A stretch of DNA of 64,000 bases, taken from positions 124,001 through 188,000 of the forward strand of contig NZ_QJJK01000011.1 in NCBI RefSeq assembly GCF_003201475.1, written 5' to 3'. The DNA is from Chelatococcus asaccharovorans (GTDB lineage: Bacteria; Pseudomonadota; Alphaproteobacteria; Rhizobiales; Beijerinckiaceae). Under the pieces are notes generated by a model. It made no database searches and was not told the origin of the DNA. It saw only the letters and a list, made by a program, of their open reading frames with translations. Shown one piece after another: positions 45,905 through 54,310 of this stretch (positions are counted from its first letter, which is position 1; each line of letters opens with the position of its first letter). A program made the position numbers and the translations under genes.

Positions 45905-46767
45905 GCGCAGTTCCCGAGATCCGCAGGTCGGCCGGCAGCAAGGTCTGGCGCTGGGTCCGCCGCAACAAGGCGGCCTCGCTCGGCGCCACCATCATGGTCA
46001 TCGTGACGCTGGCGGCGATCCTCGCTCCGTGGATCGCCCCCTATGACCCGGACGAGCAGAACATCATCCTGAACCTGGGGCCGCCCACGGCGGAACACTG
46101 GCTCGGCAACGACACCTACGGGCGCGATACGCTGTCGCGCATCATCTGGGGCGCGCGCGTGTCGCTCTTCGTCAGCATCACGTCGATCTCGCTCGCCATG
46201 GTCATCGGCGGCGCGTTCGGCGTGGTCGCCGGCTATTTCGGCGGTCGCACCGATCGCATCATCATGGCCTCTATGGACGTCCTCCTGTCCTTCCCCAGCC
46301 TGGTGATGGGTTTGCTGGTCGTCGCCGTGCTCGGCCCCACCATGATGAACCTCATCGTCGCCATCGCCTTTACCGCCATCGCGCCTTTCGCGCGGATCGC
46401 CCGGGCGCCGACGCTGTCGATCAGGAACCGCGAATTCGTGGAAGCCGGACGCACCATCGGCTTTTCCGATCTCAAGATCATGGTGCGCTACATCATCCCG
46501 AACATCGCCGACGAGGTCGTCGTGCTCGGCACCCTGTGGCTCGCCACCGCCGTCCGCACGGAAGCCTCGCTCTCCTTCATCGGCCTCGGGGTGCGGCCGC
46601 CGACGCCGACCTGGGGCGGCATGATCCGCGACGGCTTCGAGAACATGCTCGATGCCCCCTGGCTCGTCATCTTCCCGAGCCTCGCCATCCTCACCGTCAT
46701 GATTGCCCTCAACCTGCTTGGCGACGGACTGCGGGACGCGACCGATCCGCGCCTGCGCCACGAGTGA
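45901..46767 (+). CDS. ABC transporter permease, DppC type
   Basis: A 288-residue permease with HWLGNDTYGRDTLSRIIWGAR, the coupling helix EAGRTIGFSDLKIMVRYIIPN and LSFIGLGVRPPTPTWGGMI. It pairs with the DppB-type gene it overlaps. It is followed by MmgE/PrpD, an enzyme gene, where ATPase genes would be expected. Confidence 0.91.
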   Translation: MSAVPEIRRSAGSKVWRWVRRNKAASLGATIMVIVTLAAILAPWIAPYDPDEQNIILNLGPPTAEHWLGNDTYGRDTLSRIIWGARVSLFVSITSISLAMVIGGAFGVVAGYFGGRTDRIIMASMDVLLSFPSLVMGLLVVAVLGPTMMNLIVAIAFTAIAPFARIARAPTLSIRNREFVEAGRTIGFSDLKIMVRYIIPNIADEVVVLGTLWLATAVRTEASLSFIGLGVRPPTPTWGGMIRDGFENMLDAPWLVIFPSLAILTVMIALNLLGDGLRDATDPRLRHE

Positions 46768-46802
46768 GTGCGTCCCGAAGCGACAGCAGGAATGAGGCTG
46801 CG

Positions 46803-48227
46803 ATGACAGCGCCGGCCATTGCAGACGTCCTCGCACAGTTTGTATGCGGTCTGACGCCGGCGGACATTCCGGCCGTGGTGATGGAGCGGGCGCGCCATCT
46901 CATCCTCGACGGTATCGGCACGGGCATCGCGGCCCGCGCCCGCGGCATGGATGAGGCATTCGTCGCCGCGCTCACGTCACTGGCCGGTGCGGGCGCGTGC
47001 TCCGTCGTCGGCCATGCGGAACGGTTCCAGCCGCGTGACGCGGCGCTGCTCAACGGGCTGCTGATCCACAGCCTGGAGTTCGACGACACCCATATGGGCG
47101 CCGTCCTGCATCCGACCGCAACCGCCTTCGCCGCGGCCTTGGCCGCAGCCGAGATGACAGGCGCGGCGGACGACGCTCTCGTCACAGCCTATGTCGCGGG
47201 GCTCGAATGCAGCACCCGCGTCGGCGCGCTGGCGCCGGGCGCGTTCCAGGCGGCCGGCTTCCACCCGACCGGCGTGGTCGGCGTTTTTTCCGCGGCGCTC
47301 GCCGCCGGCAAATTGCTCGGGCTCACGGCCCAGCAGCTTGTGGATGCCCAAGGCCTCGCCCTGTCGATGGCCTCCGGCTCGATGCAGTTCCTGAGAGGTG
47401 GCGGCGTCGGCAAGCGCTTCCACGCCGGCTGGGCCGCGCAATGTGGCCTCCTCGCCGCGTCGCTGGCACGCGAGGGCATCGCCGGAGCACAGGGCGCTTT
47501 TGAAGGCCAGCACGGGCTGTTCGCCAGCTTTACGCATGCGCCCATGCCGGCAGATCAAGCGGATGCGATGCTGGCGACCCTCGGCGCCAGCTGGGAAACC
47601 CTCGCCGTCGCGGTGAAACCGTTTCCCGCCGCCTACTACACCCATGCCTGCATCGAGGCGGCGATCGATCTCGCGCTCACCCACGCCATCGACATCAAGG
47701 CGATCGCCCGCGTCGAGGCGCGTGTTCCGCCGCCCGTCCTGCCGAAGATCGCCGAGCCCAAAGCGGCGAAGGCGCAACCTGCAGGCGTCTCGGAAGCGCA
47801 ATTCGCCCTCCCCTTCCTGGTGGCCACGGCGTTGGCGGCGCGGCGCTTCGGCCTCGGCGAGCTGACGCCGGAGCAACTGGCGGATCCGGCGATTCTCGAC
47901 CTTGCCCGGCGTGTCACCTGCATGGGCGATGCCACCCTGGACTTCCCGCGCTACTACGGCGGCGCGGTCACGGTGGTGCTGGACAACGACAGCCGCCTCA
48001 CCAAGCGCATCGCGATCAATCTTGGCGCAAAGGACCGGCCGGTCGATCTGGATTTCATCCTGACGAAATTCGCGGGCAACTGCGAGCTGGCAGGGCTGAC
48101 GTCCTCCGAGGTGCTCGCCACACGCATCGGCCATGACATCAGGGGCCATGACATCAGGGGCCATGACATCAGGGGCCATGACATCAGGGGCCTCGTGGCG
48201 GCGACGGGTGATCACGGCCCCGCCTGA
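46803..48227 (+). CDS. MmgE/PrpD family protein with C-terminal GHDIR repeats
   Basis: A 474-residue member of the MmgE/PrpD (2-methylcitrate dehydratase) family. It shows the N-terminal helix ARHLILDGIGTGIAARARG, HSLEFDDTHMGAVLHPTAT (active-site region) and KRFHAGWAAQCGLLAA. Many members have other substrates, so methylcitrate dehydration cannot be assumed. The C-terminus ends in four in-frame copies of GHDIR encoded by a 15-bp tandem repeat, which is not a family feature. The start at 46803 follows an AATGAGGCTG region 35 bp after dppC. Confidence 0.86.
   Translation: MTAPAIADVLAQFVCGLTPADIPAVVMERARHLILDGIGTGIAARARGMDEAFVAALTSLAGAGACSVVGHAERFQPRDAALLNGLLIHSLEFDDTHMGAVLHPTATAFAAALAAAEMTGAADDALVTAYVAGLECSTRVGALAPGAFQAAGFHPTGVVGVFSAALAAGKLLGLTAQQLVDAQGLALSMASGSMQFLRGGGVGKRFHAGWAAQCGLLAASLAREGIAGAQGAFEGQHGLFASFTHAPMPADQADAMLATLGASWETLAVAVKPFPAAYYTHACIEAAIDLALTHAIDIKAIARVEARVPPPVLPKIAEPKAAKAQPAGVSEAQFALPFLVATALAARRFGLGELTPEQLADPAILDLARRVTCMGDATLDFPRYYGGAVTVVLDNDSRLTKRIAINLGAKDRPVDLDFILTKFAGNCELAGLTSSEVLATRIGHDIRGHDIRGHDIRGHDIRGLVAATGDHGPA
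48129..48188 (+). repeat. Four 15-bp tandem repeats in the MmgE/PrpD gene
   Basis: GGCCATGACATCAGG is repeated four times without mismatch (48129-48143, 48144-48158, 48159-48173, 48174-48188). The repeats are in frame and encode GHDIR four times near the C-terminus. Copy number is likely variable by slippage without shifting the frame. Confidence 0.93.
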
Positions 48228-48378
48228 GATCGCGAGAAAGCCCCCGCGGTCAAGGCCGGACCCGCCAAATTGACGGCGGACGCGTCCTCGGCAATCTTCG
48301 CGTCGTTTCATTTCCCGTCGCGCGCCGCGCCAAGGCGGGCTATGTCTCGCACTTCGGATAATTTCAGGTTGAGCGCCC

Positions 48379-49632
48379 ATGACCACAGATGCAACAGCCC
48401 CCTCCCCCATCGATCCCGTGAAGCTCGACAAGCTCGCGGAAGTGGCCGTGAAGGTCGGGCTCGGCCTGCAGCCCGGCCAGAATCTGTTTCTCACGGCGCC
48501 GATCGTCGCCCTGCCCCTGGTGCGGCGTATCACTGAGCATGCCTACAAGGCCGGCGCCGGCCTCGTCACACCGTTCTTCTCCGATGAGGCGATGACGCTC
48601 GCCCGCTTCCGCTACGCGCCCGACGAGAGTTTCGACCGCGCCACCGGCTGGCTCTACGATGGCATCGCCAAGGCCTTCGCCGAGAATACCGCGCGTCTCG
48701 CCATCGTCGGCGACAATCCCATGCTCCTCTCGGGTGAGGACCCGGGCAAGGTCGCCCGCGCCAACAAGGCGAATTCCGTCGCCTATCAGCCGGCGCTGGA
48801 GAAGATCGCCGGCTTCGACATCAACTGGAATATCGTCGCTTTTCCCGGCGCGTCCTGGGCGGCGCAGGTCTTCCCGGGCGAGGACGAGGCCACCGCGGTG
48901 GGCCGGCTCGCGGATGCCATCTTCGCGGCGTCGCGCGTCGATGCTGGCGATCCCGTCGCCGCCTGGGCGGCGCATAACGCGGCGCTCAACACCCGCACCC
49001 GCTGGTTGAACGAGCGCCGCTTCAGCGCCCTGCATTTCAAGGGCCCCGGTACGGACCTGACGATCGGCCTCGCCGACGATCACGAATGGCAGGGTGGCGC
49101 CTCCAAGGCCAAGAACGGCATCGTCTGCAACCCCAATATTCCGACCGAGGAAGTCTTCACCACGCCGCATGCGCATCGGGTAGATGGCTATGTGCGCAGC
49201 ACCAAGCCGCTGTCGCACCAGGGCACGCTGATCGACAACATCGCAGTGACATTCGCGGGCGGGCGCATCGTCGATGCGACGGCAAGCCGCGGCGCGGAAG
49301 TGCTGAACAAGGTGCTCGATACCGACGAGGGCGCGCGGCGTCTCGGCGAGGTCGCCCTCGTGCCGCATTCCTCGCCGATCTCGAAGAGCGGCATCCTGTT
49401 CTACAACACTCTGTTCGACGAAAATGCGTCCTGCCACATCGCGCTCGGCCAGTGCTACTCGAAGTGCTTTCTGGACGGTGCGAAACTGACGCCGGACGAG
49501 ATCGCCGCCAAGGGCGGCAACAAGAGCTTCATCCATATCGACTGGATGATCGGTTCGGACGAGATCGACATCGACGGTGTCGGCGCGGATGGCAGCCGCA
49601 CGGCCGTCTTCCGCAAGGGCGAATGGGCCTGA
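48379..49632 (+). CDS. M29 family aminopeptidase
   Basis: A 417-residue thermophilic-type metalloaminopeptidase (AmpS/PepS family). The N-terminal domain contains VAVKVGLGLQPGQNLFLTAP. The C-terminal catalytic domain has the metal-binding pattern NIPTEEVFTTPHAHRVDGYV, ALVPHSSPIS, NTLFDENASCHIALGQ and FIHIDWMIGS. It would release N-terminal amino acids from imported peptides. It lies downstream of the permease and MmgE/PrpD genes and 10 bp before a GNAT gene. Confidence 0.9.
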   Translation: MTTDATAPSPIDPVKLDKLAEVAVKVGLGLQPGQNLFLTAPIVALPLVRRITEHAYKAGAGLVTPFFSDEAMTLARFRYAPDESFDRATGWLYDGIAKAFAENTARLAIVGDNPMLLSGEDPGKVARANKANSVAYQPALEKIAGFDINWNIVAFPGASWAAQVFPGEDEATAVGRLADAIFAASRVDAGDPVAAWAAHNAALNTRTRWLNERRFSALHFKGPGTDLTIGLADDHEWQGGASKAKNGIVCNPNIPTEEVFTTPHAHRVDGYVRSTKPLSHQGTLIDNIAVTFAGGRIVDATASRGAEVLNKVLDTDEGARRLGEVALVPHSSPISKSGILFYNTLFDENASCHIALGQCYSKCFLDGAKLTPDEIAAKGGNKSFIHIDWMIGSDEIDIDGVGADGSRTAVFRKGEWA

Positions 49633-49642
49633 CGACACGACC

Positions 49643-50092
49643 ATGCTGATCCGCCCCTCCACGCCTGATGACCAGCCGCGGCTGTTCGAGATCTGGGACA
49701 CCGCCGTTCGCGCGACGCATGACTTTCTCGCGCCGCGTGATCTGGCCACGATCGCCGCGATGGTACGCGACGAATATCTGCCGACAGCCAAAAACCTGGC
49801 CGTCGTCGTGGACCACGGCGGTCAGGCCTTCGGCTTTCTCGGCCTGAACGGCAGCCACATCGACAGCCTGTTCGTGCATCCCGACCGTCACGGACAGGGG
49901 GGCGGCCGGGCGCTGGTGGAATGGGCGGCGCGCAGCCGGGCCGCCCTGTTCGTCGACGTCAACGAGCAGAACAAGGGCGGCCGACTGTTCTATGAACGGC
50001 TCGGCTTTGTCGAGGTCGGCCGCTCATCCCGGGACCATGATGGCCGTCCTTACCCGCTGCTGCATCTCAGGCGGGCGCTGCGGGCGGCGTGA
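49643..50092 (+). CDS. GNAT family N-acetyltransferase
   Basis: A 149-residue acetyltransferase. The acetyl-CoA-binding loop is VHPDRHGQGGGRALVEWAA and the end NKGGRLFYERLGFVEVGRSSRDHDGRPYP matches YjaB/PhnO-size GNATs. The start was placed at ATG 49643, 10 bp after the aminopeptidase stop. The acceptor is unknown, perhaps a small amine. Confidence 0.85.
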   Translation: MLIRPSTPDDQPRLFEIWDTAVRATHDFLAPRDLATIAAMVRDEYLPTAKNLAVVVDHGGQAFGFLGLNGSHIDSLFVHPDRHGQGGGRALVEWAARSRAALFVDVNEQNKGGRLFYERLGFVEVGRSSRDHDGRPYPLLHLRRALRAA

Positions 50093-50268
50093 CCTAATCT
50101 CCCCCTCGGCAACGCCGGCGCTATGACCTCCGCCCCCGCATGGGCAAACGGGCCCCAAAAAACCCGAGTTGACAGCGTGCCCTTCGATGAATGAGCCTGC
50201 ATGTTTCCTGTCGCCGTGACGGCAAGCTTCTTGCCTTTCGGCCAAGGTTAACGCGTGGGGAGTGTGGC

Positions 50269-51297
50269 ATGTGCCGACTGAAGGAATTCCGGTTGTTCGT
50301 CGCGGCCTTCGAGGAAGCCTCGTTCTCAGCCGCCGCCCGGCGCGAGAACGCCACGCAGTCCGGGGTTTCCCAGCACATCCAGCGCATGGAAGAGAGCCTG
50401 AAAGTCCGGCTTTTCCACCGCCGCGGCAAGCGTGTGGTGCCAACCCCGGCGGGGGAAGCCTACTACAGGCATTGCGTAGAGCTTCTGCGCTCCCATGCCG
50501 ATGCCCTGCGCGATCTGCAGCGCTTCCGTGGCGAGGAGGGTGAGCTCCGGGTCGGCGTCACGCCCTGGATCGCGCGGCACGTAATGCCAGCCGCGCTCGA
50601 TCGCTTCGTCAACGTCTACCCGAACGTCTCGCTGATCATCATCGAGGACGAGAACCATTCCCTCGCCGAACGCGTGAAGCGCGGCGAGTTTTCCTTCGTG
50701 GTGATGCCGGAGACCGACCTCGCCGAGAACGCGACCGTTCTTTTGGAGAGCCCGGCCTATCTCGCCTATTGCCGGAGCCGCGAAGCGGCTATGCGGGATC
50801 TCAACCTGCCCGGCCAGCTGTCGCGCCTCAAGCTCGTGGTCTCGTCGAGCTGGAGCCGCTGGCGCAAGGTCGTCGACCGCTATCTCGCCGATCACAACTG
50901 CGAGCCGCGCCAGGCGATCGAGATCACCTCCCTATCGGCAGCAATCAAGGTTTTGATCAATTCCGACTGGTGTTCGATCTTGCCCGGCCTCACGGTCTGG
51001 GCGGATTCCGACCGCGACCGCGTTGCCATGAGGCTTCTGCCCAACGGGCCCGTATTCCGGATCATGTCCGTATGCGCCAACCGCCCCCTGTCGGAGGCGG
51101 GCAAGACCTTTCATGCCATGCTCGCCGAGGAGGTGACCTCCCTCGGACGGCGTGGACTTGGGCAGCAGGGACTCGGGCAGCCTGCCCTGCCGGAGCCCAA
51201 GCGGGCGCGCGCGAGCAAGGTCGCCCCACCCGCGCGCTCCGCCGCCAAGCGAATGGCCGGGGACGCCGCCGTTATTCGCCCCAAACGTCCCGCATGA
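50269..51297 (+). CDS. LysR family transcriptional regulator
   Basis: A 342-residue regulator. The HTH (CRLKEFRLFVAAFEEASFSA region, 2-60) is followed by a LysR effector domain with LRVGVTPWIARHVMPAALDRF. A basic low-complexity tail of about 30 residues (EPKRARASKVAPP) is unusual. The start at ATG 50269 is preceded by GGGGAG; an earlier in-frame ATG (50191) is less likely. It converges on the dipeptidase gene and overlaps its 3' end by 26 bases. It is a candidate regulator of the hydantoinase operon. Confidence 0.87.
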   Translation: MCRLKEFRLFVAAFEEASFSAAARRENATQSGVSQHIQRMEESLKVRLFHRRGKRVVPTPAGEAYYRHCVELLRSHADALRDLQRFRGEEGELRVGVTPWIARHVMPAALDRFVNVYPNVSLIIIEDENHSLAERVKRGEFSFVVMPETDLAENATVLLESPAYLAYCRSREAAMRDLNLPGQLSRLKLVVSSSWSRWRKVVDRYLADHNCEPRQAIEITSLSAAIKVLINSDWCSILPGLTVWADSDRDRVAMRLLPNGPVFRIMSVCANRPLSEAGKTFHAMLAEEVTSLGRRGLGQQGLGQPALPEPKRARASKVAPPARSAAKRMAGDAAVIRPKRPA

Positions 51298-52282
51298 TGC
51301 GCAGCCAGTTCTTCGACATGATCTTGTCAACGTCGCTTTCGGGCACGCCGCGCGCCTTCAGGCGGTCGAACATGGCGCTGACCTTGCTCATCGTATTGAT
51401 GCCGTCGGTGGCGCGGTTCTCGTAGGTATACCAGTCGCCCATCGGGCCGGTGACATTCGGATAGATGCCGTGCTGGCCCCACATCTTCGCCCAGCCTTCG
51501 GGATTGGGCGGGAAGCCCTCGGGAATGTCGCCGCCGAATCCGACATGCTCGACGCCGGCGACCTTGATGAGATGCATGAAGTGGTCGACGACATCCTCGA
51601 CTGTCGGCATCCTGTCGAAGCGCAGCAGCGGCGGCCAGGCGACAGCGCCCGTCAGGCCGCCCTTGTCGGCCACGGCGCGGATCAGAGCATCGGTCTTGTT
51701 GCGCGGGCTCGGATGAAGGGCGTAGGCATTGGCGTGGCTGAAGACCAGCGGACGCTTCGCGGCGGCGATGAAATCCGCGCTGGTCTTCAGGCCCGAATGC
51801 GACAGGTCGACGATAATGCCGTTGGCCTCCATGGCCGCAAGCCAGGCCCGCCCTGACTCGGTCATGCCGCGGTCGCCGTCATTGACGAAGGACGCGCCAT
51901 AGCCGAAAGCGTTCCGCTCGTTGTAGGTCGGCTGCATGATGCGCATGCCGAGACGCTTGAAGGTGCCGAGGAGCGCCACATCCCCCTCCACCATCAGCGA
52001 GTTCTGCGAGCCGATGATGATGCCGACGAGACCTGCCGCGTGCGCCGCCTCGATTTCGGCGACGCTCGTCACGATCGTCGCGAGATCCGGCATCGCCGCA
52101 ACGGTCTTGCGCAGCTCCTCGAGCTGCAGCAGCGCGTCGTGCAGGCCGGCCTGAGGACGCGTAGCGGTCAGGTTGATCGCCGAGACGCCGCCATCGAGGG
52201 TGCGCTGCATCTGTTCGCGCGTTACAGCCGCACAATTGAGCCCGTCTATGATCAAAGGCTTTGCATTGGGGGCGTGCGTCAT
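51272..52282 (-). CDS. Membrane dipeptidase (M19 family)-like protein, HxD motif replaced
   Basis: A 336-residue amidohydrolase-fold protein of the renal dipeptidase family. It shows GIIIGSQNSLMVEGDVALL, the zinc-ligand histidine region IVDLSHSGLKTS and KRPLVFSHANAYALHPSPRNK. The N-terminal metal motif, normally DGHND, reads DGLNC (Leu15 and Cys17 in place of His and Asp). The start was taken at the second of two tandem ATGs (52282) behind GGAGG; the frame is open to 52306. Last gene of the hydantoinase/importer operon, 96 bp after dppC. Confidence 0.86.
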   Translation of the reverse strand: MTHAPNAKPLIIDGLNCAAVTREQMQRTLDGGVSAINLTATRPQAGLHDALLQLEELRKTVAAMPDLATIVTSVAEIEAAHAAGLVGIIIGSQNSLMVEGDVALLGTFKRLGMRIMQPTYNERNAFGYGASFVNDGDRGMTESGRAWLAAMEANGIIVDLSHSGLKTSADFIAAAKRPLVFSHANAYALHPSPRNKTDALIRAVADKGGLTGAVAWPPLLRFDRMPTVEDVVDHFMHLIKVAGVEHVGFGGDIPEGFPPNPEGWAKMWGQHGIYPNVTGPMGDWYTYENRATDGINTMSKVSAMFDRLKARGVPESDVDKIMSKNWLRIMRDVWGE

Positions 52283-52378
52283 CATTTCCTCCATGAGGCT
52301 TTTCAAGAACGGATCGGAAGGGGACGGCCGGCCTGTCGCGATGACGCCGGCGCGGCCGTTGCAGTCAGCGGCAGGACA

Positions 52379-53275
52379 TCATGTCTGCTCGTTCGCCAGC
52401 CGGGGATCGAGCGCATCGCGCAAGGCGTCGCCCAGCATGTTGATGGCAAGGATGGTGAAGGTGATCGCGGCACCGGGGAAAACCGAACTCGCCCAGGCCG
52501 TCTGAACGTATTTCTGGCCCTCGCTGATCATGCCGCCCCAGGTCGGGGTCGGCGGCTGCACGCCGAGCCCGAGAAAGCTCAGCGTCGCCTCGATGAGGAT
52601 CATGCGCGAGAGCTCGTAGGTGGCGACGACGATCAGCGCGGACAGGACATTCGGCGCGATATGCTTCAGGATGATGCGCATCGGCGAGGCGCCTATGGCG
52701 CGGGCGGCCTCCACATATTCGAGCTCGCGTACGGATATGACGTCGGCGCGCACGATGCGGGCAATCTGCGGCCAGGCGGACACGCCCATCAGCACGATGA
52801 GAACCGGCACCGAGGCCCCGACGGCGGCGGTGACGGCGATGACGAGAAGAATGACGGGAAACGAGAGCTGCGCATCGATGGCCCGCAGAACCAGCGCATC
52901 GACCCAGCCACCGGCATAGCCGGCGATCAGACCCAACACGGTGCCGATCACGCAGGCGATGATCACCGCCGCGAGCGAGATCGCCAGCGTCACCCGCGTG
53001 CCATAGATGATGCGCGAGAGGATATCCCGCCCGAGCTGGTCCGTGCCCAGCCAGTTGTTGCCTTGGCCGGTCAGAAAGGACGGCGGGCGCAGGCGCCTGA
53101 CGATGCTCTGATGATAGGGATCGAGCGGCGCGAACAGGCCCGGAAACAACGCACAGAGCAGCACGACGACAAGGAAGATGAGGCTGATCAGCACGACCGG
53201 CGACCGCAGTTGGCGTCCCAAGGCCAGGAGCTTGGGATTGCGGGAGCGCGCCACAGTCAAGGTCACAGCGCTCAT
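52379..53275 (-). CDS. ABC transporter permease, DppC type
   Basis: A 298-residue permease with NWLGTDQLGRDILSRIIYGTR, the coupling helix EAARAIGASPMRIILKHIAPN and [19 protein letters not shown]. It overlaps the DppB-type gene by four bases. No ATPase gene follows; the next gene is a dipeptidase. Confidence 0.91.
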   Translation of the reverse strand: MSAVTLTVARSRNPKLLALGRQLRSPVVLISLIFLVVVLLCALFPGLFAPLDPYHQSIVRRLRPPSFLTGQGNNWLGTDQLGRDILSRIIYGTRVTLAISLAAVIIACVIGTVLGLIAGYAGGWVDALVLRAIDAQLSFPVILLVIAVTAAVGASVPVLIVLMGVSAWPQIARIVRADVISVRELEYVEAARAIGASPMRIILKHIAPNVLSALIVVATYELSRMILIEATLSFLGLGVQPPTPTWGGMISEGQKYVQTAWASSVFPGAAITFTILAINMLGDALRDALDPRLANEQT

Positions 53276-54189
53276 CTCAGCCTCACGCGCGGATCGAGAA
53301 CAGCATGGATGAGATCGGCTGCCAGGTTGGACAGCACGAAAATGACAGCGAAAAAGAAGACAACAGCCTGAACCACCGGATAGTCCCGCGCATAGATGGC
53401 CTGGATGGCGAGCCGTCCAACCCCGGGCCAGGCGAAGACCGTCTCCGTGACGATGACACCGCCCATCAAGACGCCGAACTGCAGCGCGACGATGGTGACA
53501 ACCGGGATCAGCGCATTGCGGACGGCATGGTGCAGGAGCACGGCCATCTCCCCCAATCCCTTGGCGCGGGCCGTGCGGACATAGTCCTGGCGGATCGTTT
53601 CCAGAAGGGTCGAGCGCATCACGCGCGTCACCAGCGCAAGCATCGTCGAGGCGAGCGTCGTCGCCGGCAGGATGAGATGCCAGATCGTGCCGCTGCCGGT
53701 GCTCGGCAGCCAGCGCAACCAGACCGAGAAGATGATGATGGACAAGATGCCCCAGTAGAAGGTCGGGACCGCCTGTCCGAAGGCAGTGACCCCGCGCACC
53801 GTGAAATCGAGCGGCGAGTTGCGAAAGTAGGCGGAGGCGATACCTGCCGGGATCCCGATGATGACCGACAGCGCCAGGGTCGCCAGGGCGAGTTCGAGCG
53901 TCGCCGGAAGACGCTCGACAAGAAGATCGACCGCAGGCTCCTGAAAGCGCAATGAATTGCCGAAGTCACCGCGCATCACGCGTTCCGTGAAGACGAAGAA
54001 CTGCTCCACAACCGGCCGATCAAGCCCGTTCTGCTCGCGAAACGCCTGCCGCGCCTCCTCGGAGGCGTCGATCGGGAGGAACAGGTCCACCGGATCGCCG
54101 CTCAGCCGCGTCAGCAGAAAGCACGCCACCAGGATGCAGAAAAGGGATGGCAGCGTGTAGAGGATCCGTCTGATCACGTAACCGAGCAT
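53272..54189 (-). CDS. ABC transporter permease, DppB type
   Basis: A 305-residue permease with RLSGDPVDLFLPIDASEEAR in the periplasmic part, the coupling loop RTARAKGLGEMAVLLHHAVRNALIP and FAWPGVGRLAIQAIYARDYPVVQ. It follows the binding protein gene by 121 bp and is coupled to dppC. Confidence 0.91.
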   Translation of the reverse strand: MLGYVIRRILYTLPSLFCILVACFLLTRLSGDPVDLFLPIDASEEARQAFREQNGLDRPVVEQFFVFTERVMRGDFGNSLRFQEPAVDLLVERLPATLELALATLALSVIIGIPAGIASAYFRNSPLDFTVRGVTAFGQAVPTFYWGILSIIIFSVWLRWLPSTGSGTIWHLILPATTLASTMLALVTRVMRSTLLETIRQDYVRTARAKGLGEMAVLLHHAVRNALIPVVTIVALQFGVLMGGVIVTETVFAWPGVGRLAIQAIYARDYPVVQAVVFFFAVIFVLSNLAADLIHAVLDPRVRLR

Positions 54190-54310
54190 GGCGCCCTCTG
54201 TTCACGAGGCTTGAAAGCAGCCGGTCCTGACAGGCCAGGCCCGGCCAAGATGTGACCCTGCCCCGGGACGCCGCCGCGACAGGGATGGCAGTAACGCTGA
54301 GGACACAAAA

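Noticed and set aside
48129-48188. CRISPR-like array
   Set aside because: The 15-bp units are directly abutting, without spacers, and in frame in a coding gene.
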